This document shows, in pieces, positions 34,666 through 42,671 of a stretch of 64,000 nucleotides of DNA (its first letter is position 1; every line of letters begins with the position of its first letter). Origin of the DNA: Candidatus Nitricoxidireducens bremensis (lineage in GTDB: Bacteria; Pseudomonadota; Gammaproteobacteria; Burkholderiales; Rhodocyclaceae); the NCBI GenBank assembly GCA_030247725.1, contig JAOTRT010000002.1:514429-578428 (forward strand). The letters are read 5' to 3'. Under the pieces are notes generated by a model. It saw only the letters and a program-made list of their open reading frames with translations, was not told where the DNA came from and made no database searches. The position numbers were made by a program, and so were the translations under genes.

Positions 34666-35802
34666 ATGCGTACCAGGATAGTGAAGGTGCTTTCGGCCCA
34701 TTACGCAAGCGATTTTCGGGTAACCCTGCAATCCCGCCGACGCCGGCTTCTGCTCGCGGGCGTCCTGAGCCTGCCCTTTGTAGGGCTGGCCCGCGCCGAG
34801 GACGTGCTGCATCTCTACAACTGGAACAACTACATCGGCACGGAAACCCTGGCCCGCTTCGAGGCCGTCTGCGGCTGCCGCATCAAGCAGGACTACTACT
34901 CGGACAATGAGGAGATGCTGGCCAAGCTGGAGGCCGGCGCCGTCGGCTACGACCTGCTGGTGCCTACGGGCAACGCCGTCGAATCTCTGGTCCGGCGCGG
35001 CGCCCTGCGGCCCATCGAGCGGGCCCGCCTGCCCCATTTCGCCAACCTGAGGCGCGAGTTCCTCGATCCCTGGTTCGATCCGGGCAACCGTTACTCGGTG
35101 CCCTACGCCACCTCCATCACCCTCATCGGCTACAACATCGGGAAGATGCGCGAACTGGGCCTGCCCACGGACACCTGGGCGCTGATCTTCGAACCGAAGC
35201 ATCTGGAGAAGATCCGCGGCAGGGTGACGGTGCTCAACAGCCAGCGGGAACTCATGGCGGCGGCGATGCGCTACCTGGGCCACTCGATGCGATCCACCGC
35301 GCCGGCCCAATGGGAGGAAGCCAAGCACCTGATCCTGCGCGCCAAGCCCTACTGGGCCACTTTCTCCAACAGCACCTACATCAAGGACCTGGCGGTGGGC
35401 AACATCTGGGTCGCCCACGGCTACTCCAACGACATGTTCCGCGCCCGGGAGGATGCCCGCGCCGCCGGCCGGTCCTTCGCCATCGGTTTCTCGACACCGA
35501 AAGAAGGGGCCGTGCTGGCGGTAGACAGCTTCGTGATCCACAAATCGGGAGCACGGCCCAACCTGGCCCACCGCTTCATCGACTTCATGCTCGAAGGGCA
35601 CAACGCCGCCGACGTTTCCAACCTTATCGGCGCCGGCAACACCAACGCCGCGGCGGCGGCCCACATCCGGCCCGAGATCGCCGCCGAGCCGGCCATCTTC
35701 CCGTCGCCGGCCGCCCTGGCAAACCTGGAGATGCTGCGTGACTTCGATCCGACCATGCGCCGACGCCTATCCCGCATGTGGACCGAAATCAAGGTGCGCT
35801 GA
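34666..35802 (+). CDS. potD: Periplasmic polyamine-binding protein (PotD/PotF type)
   Basis: 378 residues. A long N-terminus with [23 protein letters not shown] looks like a signal peptide that may begin later than ATG 34666. The mature start [20 protein letters not shown] is the classic PotD/PotF opening, with [32 protein letters not shown] and [10 protein letters not shown]. It captures polyamine for PotABC. The 150-bp upstream gap shows no clear promoter. Separation from potABC by the signalling gene is unusual. Confidence 0.88.
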   Translation: MRTRIVKVLSAHYASDFRVTLQSRRRRLLLAGVLSLPFVGLARAEDVLHLYNWNNYIGTETLARFEAVCGCRIKQDYYSDNEEMLAKLEAGAVGYDLLVPTGNAVESLVRRGALRPIERARLPHFANLRREFLDPWFDPGNRYSVPYATSITLIGYNIGKMRELGLPTDTWALIFEPKHLEKIRGRVTVLNSQRELMAAAMRYLGHSMRSTAPAQWEEAKHLILRAKPYWATFSNSTYIKDLAVGNIWVAHGYSNDMFRAREDARAAGRSFAIGFSTPKEGAVLAVDSFVIHKSGARPNLAHRFIDFMLEGHNAADVSNLIGAGNTNAAAAAHIRPEIAAEPAIFPSPAALANLEMLRDFDPTMRRRLSRMWTEIKVR

Positions 35803-35982
35803 GGCCGAATTCGCCGCAAAACCCTACAGCACACCGCATATTTATTTGCATCGGCAACCGATTCGGCGCATAGTGCGCGCCAGCGATCTTCAAGCAGTGT
35901 CGTTGTTGTCCGGTTCGGTACCCGCGTTCTGCGGCTTTCCCCCCTTCACCACCCCGCATGTCTTGACCTTCGCCCTCACTTT

Positions 35983-36001
35983 GGGGCAAGTCCCCGTTTT
36001 T
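35983..36001 (+). promoter_or_regulatory. Hairpin and T-tract in the cspA leader
   Basis: GGGG (35983-35986) can pair with CCCC (35992-35995) and is followed by GTTTTT, ending 15 bp before the cspA ATG. An alternative pairing, CTTG with CAAG, competes. It could act as an attenuator or temperature-sensitive leader. The 214-bp gap (35803-36016) contains no gene. Confidence 0.4.
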
Positions 36002-36016
36002 CAGGATAGACAAGAC

Positions 36017-36223
36017 ATGGCAATTGGTACTGTGAAGTGGTTCAACGATTCCAAGGGTTTCGGTTTCATCACGCCGGAAGGCGGCGGTGACGATCTGTTC
36101 GCCCATTTTTCCGCCATTCAGAGCCAGGGTTTCAAGACCCTCGCCGAAGGCCAGCGCGTCAGCTTCGACATCACCACCGGCCCCAAGGGTCAGCAGGCGT
36201 CGAACATCCGTCCGGCCGACTGA
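36017..36223 (+). CDS. cspA: Cold-shock protein, CspA family
   Basis: 68 residues, one cold-shock domain. RNP1 ([11 protein letters not shown]) and RNP2 (DLFAHFSAI) are intact, start [12 protein letters not shown]. It binds single-stranded RNA/DNA and acts as an RNA chaperone. A long leader (over 200 bp from potD) with a hairpin near the start codon suggests post-transcriptional control as in other csp genes. A GC-rich hairpin follows the stop. An IF-1 gene lies 140 bp downstream. Confidence 0.95.
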   Translation: MAIGTVKWFNDSKGFGFITPEGGGDDLFAHFSAIQSQGFKTLAEGQRVSFDITTGPKGQQASNIRPAD

Positions 36224-36236
36224 GTTCGGTCGCGCA

Positions 36237-36268
36237 GGCGGGGCCCGCGGGTCCCGCCCGGTGTTTCT
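36237..36268 (+). terminator. Weak terminator after cspA
   Basis: GGCGGG (36237-36242) pairs with CCCGCC (36253-36258), followed by CGGTGTTTCTT. The T-run is poor, so partial read-through into the IF-1 gene is likely. Confidence 0.45.
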
Positions 36269-36362
36269 TGCGGAACGCCGGCTTGCCAGATCGCCCGTCC
36301 CACGGGGACGGAGGCGACGCGAGCCGGTATTTCCCTTTTGGTATTTCCCCGGAGATATGGCC

Positions 36363-36620
36363 ATGGCCAAAGAAGAACTCCTCGAAATGAACGGCGTCGT
36401 GGACGAAGTGCTCCCCGACTCCCGCTATCGCGTCACGCTGGAAAACGGACACGCCCTGGTCGCCTACAGCGCGGGCAAGATGCGCAAGCACCACATCCGC
36501 ATCCTCGCCGGCGACAAGGTGTCGCTCGAAATGTCCCCCTACGATTTGAGCAAGGGTCGCATCACCTTCCGCCACATCGAAGGTCGTCCGGCCGCCGCCC
36601 CCCAGCGTCGTCGTCCCTGA
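36363..36620 (+). CDS. infA: Translation initiation factor IF-1 paralogue with C-terminal tail
   Basis: 85 residues from ATG 36363 (GGAG 8 bp upstream; the ATG at 36357 is too close). The S1-like OB fold is intact: [62 protein letters not shown]. After the usual end come about 13 extra residues ([15 protein letters not shown]), a basic tail absent from the 72-residue E. coli IF-1. Several betaproteobacteria keep a second infA outside the ribosomal-protein operon, and this looks like that copy. Its place after cspA suggests use in the cold. Confidence 0.9.
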   Translation: MAKEELLEMNGVVDEVLPDSRYRVTLENGHALVAYSAGKMRKHHIRILAGDKVSLEMSPYDLSKGRITFRHIEGRPAAAPQRRRP

Positions 36621-36799
36621 TCTCCCGCCGGCGCCGGGCGTTCCTTGCCCGGCCAAGAAGCCCGGCTCCAGCGCCGCCGTAGCCGGCGGCGCCTACAGGG
36701 GTCGGCTGCTGCGCTACCGATACGAACCCTCGGCAGGCTGACGAGCGGCATCTCCGAAATGGCTTACCATCGGCGGGTCGTCCCCACGCTGCCGATCCC

Positions 36800-37195
36800 A
36801 TGTTCCCAGCCAGATGGTTTCTTGTTCTCGGTGCCCTCAACGCCGCCATTGCCGTGGCCCTGGGCGCCGCCGGCGCCCATGCCCTGAAGGCCCAGCTCGC
36901 TGCGATGGACCCGGGCGGCCTGTTTCCCCTGGCCCTGCAATACCACCAGATGAACGCCCTCGGTCTGGTAGCCGCGGGCTTGGCGGCAGCCCGTTTTCCG
37001 GCGGTGCGTCCCTTCGCCTGGAGCGGCTGGCTGCTGCTCGCCGGCATTGTCCTCTTCAGCGGCAACCTTTACCTGCGCAGCATCGCCGGCATCCACGTCT
37101 TCCATGCCGTGACGCCCGTCGGCGGCATCTGTTTCATCGCCGGCTGGCTGGCCTTCGCCGTCGGTGCCCTGCGCCTGGGGAAGGATGGCGCCTGA
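36800..37195 (+). CDS. DUF423 family membrane protein
   Basis: 131 residues with four hydrophobic helices. The family signature is present: LGALNAAIAVALGAAGAHALK, then YHQMNALGLVAAGL, FSGNLYLRSIAG and VTPVGGICFIAGWL. The function is unknown (YwdK/YgdD group). It overlaps the MFS gene by 11 bp. The gap 36621-36799 has only short GC-rich hairpins. Confidence 0.88.
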   Translation: MFPARWFLVLGALNAAIAVALGAAGAHALKAQLAAMDPGGLFPLALQYHQMNALGLVAAGLAAARFPAVRPFAWSGWLLLAGIVLFSGNLYLRSIAGIHVFHAVTPVGGICFIAGWLAFAVGALRLGKDGA

Positions 37196-38393
37196 GGGCC
37201 GCGACTTCCGCCTGATCTTCGCGGCCACGGTCCTCAACGCCGTCGCCGGCACCGTCTCGGGCCTGGCCCTGCCCCTCACCGCCGCGGTCCACTTGGATGC
37301 AGGCCCGACCCAGATGGGCCTGCTGGCGGCGGCGGAGTTGCTGCCCTTCGCCCTCTTCAGCCTGCCGGCCGGGCCCTGGATCGACCGTTCCCGCAAGCAG
37401 CGCCTGGGCGTGGCCTTCAATCTCCTGGCCGCCGCCGCGGCCCTGGCGATCCCCGTCGCCTTCGCCATCGGCTTCCTTTCGCTGGGCCTGCTTTACACCG
37501 TCGGCTTCGTCGTCGGCACCTGCGCCGTCATCGGCGGCTCGGCGACCCAGGTCCAGTTGGTACGCCTCGCCGGGCGGGACGCCCTGCTGGCCGCGAACGC
37601 CCGCCTGGCCTCGTTCCAGTCGGCCATCGCCCTCGTCGGCCCGGCCGTCGCCGCCCTGCTGATCGACCGGGTCGGCGCCCCATTCACCCTGACCGTCAAT
37701 GCCCTGATCTTCGGCGCAGCCGCCCTGGCGGTAGGCGCCATCGGTCACCGGGAAGAGGCGCCCGCCGCCGTCCGGGCGCCCTGGTGGCGGGAGGCGAAGG
37801 ACGGCCTGCGCCTGATTCGGGGCCATCCTCTGCTGCGGGCCCTGGCCTTCTTCGGCGCCCTCTGGCTCATGCTGCTTGGGGGCTTCAATGCCCAGTTCGT
37901 GCTGTTCTCGACGCGGGAGGCCGGTCTCACCGCCGGCCAGCTGGCCCTCGTCACCGGCTGCGGGGCGGCGGGGGCCTTCCTCGCCTCCCTCGCCGCGCGG
38001 CGCTTCGAGCGGAATCGAGGCACGCGCTCGGTGCTGCTGGCCGGCTACCTGCTGTCGGCGGTCACCATGGGCCTGTATCCGCTGGCAGCGGCTTTCGGCG
38101 GCGCGGCCATGATCATGGCCGCGGCCGTGAAGCTGGCCCTGGATTTCGGCGTCACCCTCTACACGGTGAATTACCTGGCCCTGCGCCAGCGCATCACTCC
38201 CGAGGCAATGCTCGGCCGCGTCACCACGACGATGCGGGGCCTTGCCGTATCCGCCGCGCCGGTGGGCGCCCTGGCCTGGGGGCTCGCCGCCGAGGGCATC
38301 GGCATCGGCGCCGCCATGCTGGCGATCTCGGCCTGCGGCATCGTGCTCTGGTTCGTCGCCGGCCGCCGGCTGCCCGCGGTGCCGGAAGCCTGA
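37185..38393 (+). CDS. Major facilitator superfamily transporter
   Basis: 402 residues, about 12 helices, from ATG 37185 (GGGGAAGG upstream; a GTG at 37164 is an alternative). MFS motifs: LPAGPWIDRSRKQRLG in the loop between helices 2 and 3, and the equivalent SLAARRFERNRGTR in the second half. It resembles the EntS/TetV-like drug or siderophore exporters. The substrate is unknown. It overlaps DUF423 by 11 bp. Confidence 0.85.
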   Translation: MAPEGRDFRLIFAATVLNAVAGTVSGLALPLTAAVHLDAGPTQMGLLAAAELLPFALFSLPAGPWIDRSRKQRLGVAFNLLAAAAALAIPVAFAIGFLSLGLLYTVGFVVGTCAVIGGSATQVQLVRLAGRDALLAANARLASFQSAIALVGPAVAALLIDRVGAPFTLTVNALIFGAAALAVGAIGHREEAPAAVRAPWWREAKDGLRLIRGHPLLRALAFFGALWLMLLGGFNAQFVLFSTREAGLTAGQLALVTGCGAAGAFLASLAARRFERNRGTRSVLLAGYLLSAVTMGLYPLAAAFGGAAMIMAAAVKLALDFGVTLYTVNYLALRQRITPEAMLGRVTTTMRGLAVSAAPVGALAWGLAAEGIGIGAAMLAISACGIVLWFVAGRRLPAVPEA

Positions 38394-38432
38394 AGACCCC
38401 GTCTCCGGCAGGGCGACTCGGGGGCCGCACCG

Positions 38433-38474
38433 TTGACCTGAGTCAATCCGCCCCCAACTGGGGGCTACTATAGT
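38433..38474 (+). promoter_or_regulatory. FNR-type promoter of ubiUVT
   Basis: TTGAC-CTGA-GTCAA (38433-38446) fits an FNR/Anr box. TATAGT (38469-38474) is a good -10. A start near 38481 puts the box centre at about -41.5, the class II position. Anaerobic activation of ubiUVT is expected. Confidence 0.78.
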
Positions 38475-38504
38475 TGCCCGCTCGCTACGCCTACCCGTCC
38501 CGCC

Positions 38505-39518
38505 ATGTCCGCCCCCAACACCATAGAACTCGTCTGCCCCGCCGGCGGCCTGCCCGCCTTGAAAGCCGCCGTCGACAACGGCGCCGACTGCGTCTACACG
38601 GGCTTCAAGGACGACACCAACGCCCGCAACTTCAACGGCCTCAACTTCGACGACAACTCGCTGCGCGAAGGCATCCGCTATGCCCACGACCGGGGCGTCA
38701 AGACGCTGATCGCGCTGAACACCTACCCCCAGACGGAGAACTGGTCCCGCTGGACAGCCGCCGTGGACAAGGCCGCCACCTTCGGCGTGGACGCCATCAT
38801 CCTGGCCGACATCGGCCTCATGGACTACGCCCACCGCAGCCATCCGAACCTGCGCCTGCACCTGTCGGTCCAGGGCTCGGCCACCAGCTACGAGGCCATC
38901 AACTTCTACCGCGAGCGCTTCGGCATCCAGCGCGCCGTGCTGCCCCGCGTGCTGTCCCTGGCCCAGGTGGAGCAGGTGGTGAAGAACACGCCCGTGGAGA
39001 TCGAGGTCTTCGGCTTCGGCGGCCTGTGCGTGATGGTGGAAGGCCGCTGCGCCCTCTCGGCCTACGCCACCGGCACCTCGCCCAACTGCAACGGCGCCTG
39101 CTCGCCGGGCAAGTCCGTGCGCTGGGAGCAGACGCCCCAGGGCATGGAGACGCGCCTCAACGGCATCCTCATCGACCGCTTCGCCGACGGCGAGCGGGCC
39201 GGCTACCCGACCCTGTGCAAGGGCCGCTTCGAGGTGGACGACGAGACCTACTACGCCATCGAGGAACCCACCAGCCTCAACACCCTGGAGCTGCTGCCGG
39301 AGTTGATGGCCATGGGCATCCGCGCCATCAAGATCGAAGGCCGCCAGCGCAGCCCCGCCTATGTGTCCCAGGTCACCAAGGTCTGGCGCGAGGCCATCGA
39401 CCTGTGCAAGAAGGATGCCGCCCATTTCGCCCCCAAGGCCGCGTGGATGGCCGAACTCAACAAGGTTTCCGAAGGCCAGTCCCACACGCTCGGCGCCTAC
39501 AACCGGCCGTGGAAGTGA
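38505..39518 (+). CDS. ubiU: UbiU, O2-independent ubiquinone hydroxylation protein
   Basis: 337 residues of the U32 peptidase-like family. Start NTIELVCPAGGLPALKAAVDNGADCVYTG; iron-sulfur cysteines in EGRCALSAYATGTSPNCNGACS and YPTLCKGRFE; IKIEGRQRSPAYV near the end. UbiU with UbiV forms a [4Fe-4S] complex that hydroxylates ubiquinone precursors without O2, using prephenate in E. coli. It is followed 2 bp later by ubiV, and an FNR-like box lies in the promoter. Confidence 0.95.
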   Translation: MSAPNTIELVCPAGGLPALKAAVDNGADCVYTGFKDDTNARNFNGLNFDDNSLREGIRYAHDRGVKTLIALNTYPQTENWSRWTAAVDKAATFGVDAIILADIGLMDYAHRSHPNLRLHLSVQGSATSYEAINFYRERFGIQRAVLPRVLSLAQVEQVVKNTPVEIEVFGFGGLCVMVEGRCALSAYATGTSPNCNGACSPGKSVRWEQTPQGMETRLNGILIDRFADGERAGYPTLCKGRFEVDDETYYAIEEPTSLNTLELLPELMAMGIRAIKIEGRQRSPAYVSQVTKVWREAIDLCKKDAAHFAPKAAWMAELNKVSEGQSHTLGAYNRPWK

Positions 39519-39520
39519 AC

Positions 39521-40417
39521 ATGAAACTCGCCCTCGGCCCCAACCTGTTCTACTGGACCAAGCAGGCGACGCTGGATTTCTACGCCGAGGTGGCGAAGAT
39601 GTCCGTCGATATCGTCTACCTCGGCGAGACCGTCTGCTCGCGGCGCCACGAGCTGCGCGCCGAAGACTGGCTGGAGGTAGCGAACCAACTGGCCGATGCC
39701 GGCAAGGAAGTGGTGCTCGCCTCCCAGTCGCTGATCGAGTCGGAATCGGATCTCAAGGCCCTGCGCCGCGTCGTGGACAACGGCCGCTTCCTCGTCGAAG
39801 CCAACGAGATGGGCGCCGTGCGCCTGCTGGCCGAGCACAAGCTGCCCTTCGTCGCCAGCATGTCCCTCAACGTCTTCAACAGCCACACGCTGCAACTGCT
39901 GGCCGACATGGGCGCGACGCGCTGGGTGATGCCGCCGGAGTCGGGCCGCGACACCCTGGCCGGCATCATGAAGGAGCTGCCCGCCGGCATGGAGACCGAG
40001 GTCTTCGCCCACGGCCGCCTGCCGCTGGCCTGGTCGGCCCGCTGCTTCACGGCGCGGCGCTTCAACCTGCAGAAGGACACCTGCGAGTTCAAGTGCATCG
40101 ACTTCCCCGACGGCCTGCTGCTCAAGACCCGCGAACACGAGGACTTCCTCGTCATCAACGGCATCCAGACCATGTCGGCCAAGACCTATAATCTGCTGGG
40201 CGAACTACCCGACCTGGCCGCAGCAGGCGTCAACATCGTCCGCATCAGCCCGCAAGCCCAAGGCACCGGTGCGGTAGTCGATCTGTTCCGCAAGGCCCTC
40301 GCCGGCGCACTGCCCGCCGCCGAAGCGGCGAAGACGGCCGCTGCCGCGCTGCCTGAAGGCATCTGCAACGGCTTCTGGCACGGCCAGCCGGGACTCGAAC
40401 TCGTGGAGAAAGCGTGA
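39521..40417 (+). CDS. ubiV: UbiV, partner of UbiU
   Basis: 298 residues from ATG 39521; the open frame upstream is a shadow of ubiU. U32-type fold: KLALGPNLFYWTKQATLDFYAEVAKMSVDIVYLGETVCSRR, and the cluster cysteines ARCFTARRFNLQKDTCEFKC with a last Cys in EGICNGFWHG. It forms the heterodimer with UbiU. Its stop overlaps ubiT by one base (TGATG). Confidence 0.95.
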   Translation: MKLALGPNLFYWTKQATLDFYAEVAKMSVDIVYLGETVCSRRHELRAEDWLEVANQLADAGKEVVLASQSLIESESDLKALRRVVDNGRFLVEANEMGAVRLLAEHKLPFVASMSLNVFNSHTLQLLADMGATRWVMPPESGRDTLAGIMKELPAGMETEVFAHGRLPLAWSARCFTARRFNLQKDTCEFKCIDFPDGLLLKTREHEDFLVINGIQTMSAKTYNLLGELPDLAAAGVNIVRISPQAQGTGAVVDLFRKALAGALPAAEAAKTAAAALPEGICNGFWHGQPGLELVEKA

Positions 40418-40923
40418 TGGTTTTCAAGCTGCCGATCAAACTGCCCGACCGCATTCCGGACTTCACCCTGCCCGCCGCCGTGGCGCGCATCGGCAGCAAG
40501 CTGCCCCAACTGCCGCCCACCCTGGCGCTCGTCAGCGGCCTCAATCTGGCCCTGGGCCGCATGATTCCCCGGGAGCCGCTGGAGCCCCTGATCGGCAAGC
40601 GCTTCGCCATCCGCATCCTGGACGCCGGCCTGACGCTGCGCTTCGCCTATTCGTCCCGGGGCTTCCGCCCCATCTTCGATGGCGCCAAGCCGGACCTCAC
40701 CATCTCCGCCAAGAGCCGCGACTTCATCTCCCTGATGACCCGCGAGGAGGACCCGGACACCCTGTTCTTCAGCCGCCGCCTGCTCATGGAAGGCGACACG
40801 GACCTGGGTCTGCTGGTGAAGAACACCCTCGACGGCATCGACCTGCCGCGCTTCGACCCGGCCCGCCTGGCGCCCGCCGAGGTGCTGCGCCGACTGCGCG
40901 AGCGCCTCGTGCATCCGGCCTGA
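40417..40923 (+). CDS. ubiT: UbiT, SCP2-domain lipid-binding protein
   Basis: 168 residues from ATG 40417. An N-terminal linker and one SCP2 lipid-binding domain (PLEPLIGKRFAIRILDAGLTLRFAYSSRGFRP, DLTISAKSRDFISLMTREEDPDTLFFSRRLLMEGDTDLGL). UbiT binds ubiquinone intermediates and replaces UbiJ in anaerobic conditions. It completes the ubiUVT operon. Confidence 0.93.
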   Translation: MVFKLPIKLPDRIPDFTLPAAVARIGSKLPQLPPTLALVSGLNLALGRMIPREPLEPLIGKRFAIRILDAGLTLRFAYSSRGFRPIFDGAKPDLTISAKSRDFISLMTREEDPDTLFFSRRLLMEGDTDLGLLVKNTLDGIDLPRFDPARLAPAEVLRRLRERLVHPA

Positions 40924-40940
40924 GCGCGTCCCCGCCCAAG

Positions 40941-41999
40941 TTGCGGCAGCCCGCCTCCCCCGCCCTCAGCCGCTACCTCGCCGTCGCCTTCACCCTGCTG
41001 GCGGTCTATGCCAGCCTGCACCCGTTGACGGGCTGGCACGACTCGGGCGCCGCCGCCACGGACTTCCTCCTCGCCGGCTGGCCCCGCTACACCACGGCCT
41101 TCGATCTCGCCGTCAACTTCGCCGCCTACCTGCCCCTCGGCTTCCTCTGGGTGTCGGCCCTGATGCCGCGCCTCGGGCTTGCCGGCGCCGTGATTCTGGC
41201 GACCGTCGGCGGCGGCGCCCTCAGCTTCGGCATGGAGGCCCTGCAGAACTACCTGCCCAGCCGCGTGCCCTCCAACCTGGACCTGGCCTGCAACACCCTC
41301 GGTGCCCTCGCCGGTGCCCTCGCCGGCGCCCGCTGGGGCCACCAGCTGCTCGACGGCGGGCGGCTCCACGGACTGCGGGTGCGCCACTTCCTCGCCGGCA
41401 ACATGGGGGACGCCGGCCTGCTGCTCATGGGACTGTGGCTCCTGAGCCAACTGACGCCCGAAACCCTGCTGTTCGCCAACGGCGACCTCCGCAGCCTGCT
41501 GGGCCTGCCGGCTCCCATGCACTACTCGGCCCAGCGCTTCGCCGAAGTGGAAGCCGCCATCGTCTGCGGCCACACCCTGGCCATCGCCCTGCTGGCGACG
41601 CGCTTGGGCCGCCACGGCGAGCGCCTGCCGGTGCTGTTCCTGCTGCTGGCGGCCCTGGCGCTGAAGAGCCTGGTGCTGGCCCTCTCCCTTTCCGGCGCCC
41701 GCGGCTTCGCCTGGACGACGCCGGGCAGTCTGGTCGGCATGGGTCTCGGCCTGGGCTTCTGGCTCGCCGCGACGCTGCTGGCGGCGCGCCTGCAGCAAGC
41801 CCTGGCGGCCCTGGCCCTGCTGTTCGCCACCGTGCTGGTGAATCTGGCGCCGGACAATCCCTATCTCGCCAACACCTGGCAGACCTGGAACCCCGGGCAG
41901 TTCCTCAACTTCAACGGCCTCACCAAGCTGGTGGCCTCCGTCTGGCCCTTCCTCGCCTTGCCCTGGCTGATGATGCTGCGCGCCGAAAGGAAAACATGA
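40941..41999 (+). CDS. VanZ-like membrane protein
   Basis: 352 residues with about eight helices. The N-terminal half matches the VanZ family: FTLLAVYASLHPLTGW, DLAVNFAAYLPLGFLWV, GGGALSFGMEALQNYLPSRVPSNLDLACNTLGALAGALAGA. The role of VanZ-like proteins outside glycopeptide resistance is unclear. TTG 40941 is the only start codon near the beginning and has no ribosome binding site, so the start is uncertain. It overlaps mazG by 4 bp. Confidence 0.78.
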   Translation: MRQPASPALSRYLAVAFTLLAVYASLHPLTGWHDSGAAATDFLLAGWPRYTTAFDLAVNFAAYLPLGFLWVSALMPRLGLAGAVILATVGGGALSFGMEALQNYLPSRVPSNLDLACNTLGALAGALAGARWGHQLLDGGRLHGLRVRHFLAGNMGDAGLLLMGLWLLSQLTPETLLFANGDLRSLLGLPAPMHYSAQRFAEVEAAIVCGHTLAIALLATRLGRHGERLPVLFLLLAALALKSLVLALSLSGARGFAWTTPGSLVGMGLGLGFWLAATLLAARLQQALAALALLFATVLVNLAPDNPYLANTWQTWNPGQFLNFNGLTKLVASVWPFLALPWLMMLRAERKT

Positions 42000-42322
42000 A
42001 AGACGTCACCGACCTCGTCTCCCTGCGGGACACCCTGCGGGACTTCGCCGCCGCCCGCGACTGGAAGCCCTTCCACACGCCGAAGAACCTGGCCATGGCC
42101 ATGATCGTCGAGGCGGCCGAACTGGTGGAGCACTTCCAGTGGGCGACGCCCGAGGAAAGCCTGGCGCCGCCGCCGGAGAAGCTCGCCGCCATCCGCGACG
42201 AGGTGGCCGACACCCTGATCTACCTGGTCGAACTGGCCGACGTGCTCGGCATCGACCTCATCGCCGCGGCCCGCGACAAGATCGCCAAGAACGCGATCAA
42301 ATATCCCGCACCCGGCGGCTAA
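41996..42322 (+). CDS. MazG-like nucleotide pyrophosphohydrolase
   Basis: 108 residues. The all-alpha NTP-PPase motif is clear: NLAMAMIVEAAELVEHFQWATPEE (ExxE) and IRDEVADTLIYLVELADVLGID (ExxD). It resembles the short dCTPase/RS21-C6-type enzymes that hydrolyse (often damaged) nucleoside triphosphates. It starts within the VanZ stop codon (ATGA), with GAAAGGAAAAC upstream. Confidence 0.9.
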   Translation: MKDVTDLVSLRDTLRDFAAARDWKPFHTPKNLAMAMIVEAAELVEHFQWATPEESLAPPPEKLAAIRDEVADTLIYLVELADVLGIDLIAAARDKIAKNAIKYPAPGG

Positions 42323-42349
42323 AATGCCGGGCCCCACAGGAGCTGCCCC

Positions 42350-42658
42350 ATGAGCCACTTCAAGTATCACGTCTTCTTCTGCACCAACCAGCGCGCCGCC
42401 GGCGAGATGTGCTGCAACAACCACGGTGCCGCCGACCTGCGCGACTACATGAAGGCCAAGGTGAAAGCCCTGGGCGAGCGCATCCCCGACAAGGTGCGCA
42501 TCAACACGGCCGGCTGCCTGGACCGCTGCGACCAGGGGCCGGTGATGGTGGTCTATCCGGAGGCCATCTGGTACACCTACGTGGACCAGGAGGACATCGA
42601 CGAGATCGTCGAGTCCCACCTGATCGGCGGCAAGCCGGTGGAACGTCTGAAGATCTGA
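42350..42658 (+). CDS. Thioredoxin-like [2Fe-2S] ferredoxin
   Basis: 102 residues. Cluster cysteines lie in FFCTNQRAAGEMCCN and TAGCLDRCDQGPVMVVYPE, the Shethna/NuoE-like arrangement, followed by WYTYVDQEDIDEIVESHLIGGKPVERL. Such ferredoxins are small cytosolic electron carriers; some protect nitrogenase. It is 27 bp after mazG with a CAGGAGC site. The partner is not known. Confidence 0.9.
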   Translation: MSHFKYHVFFCTNQRAAGEMCCNNHGAADLRDYMKAKVKALGERIPDKVRINTAGCLDRCDQGPVMVVYPEAIWYTYVDQEDIDEIVESHLIGGKPVERLKI

Positions 42659-42671
42659 TGAGCTATCGGGC

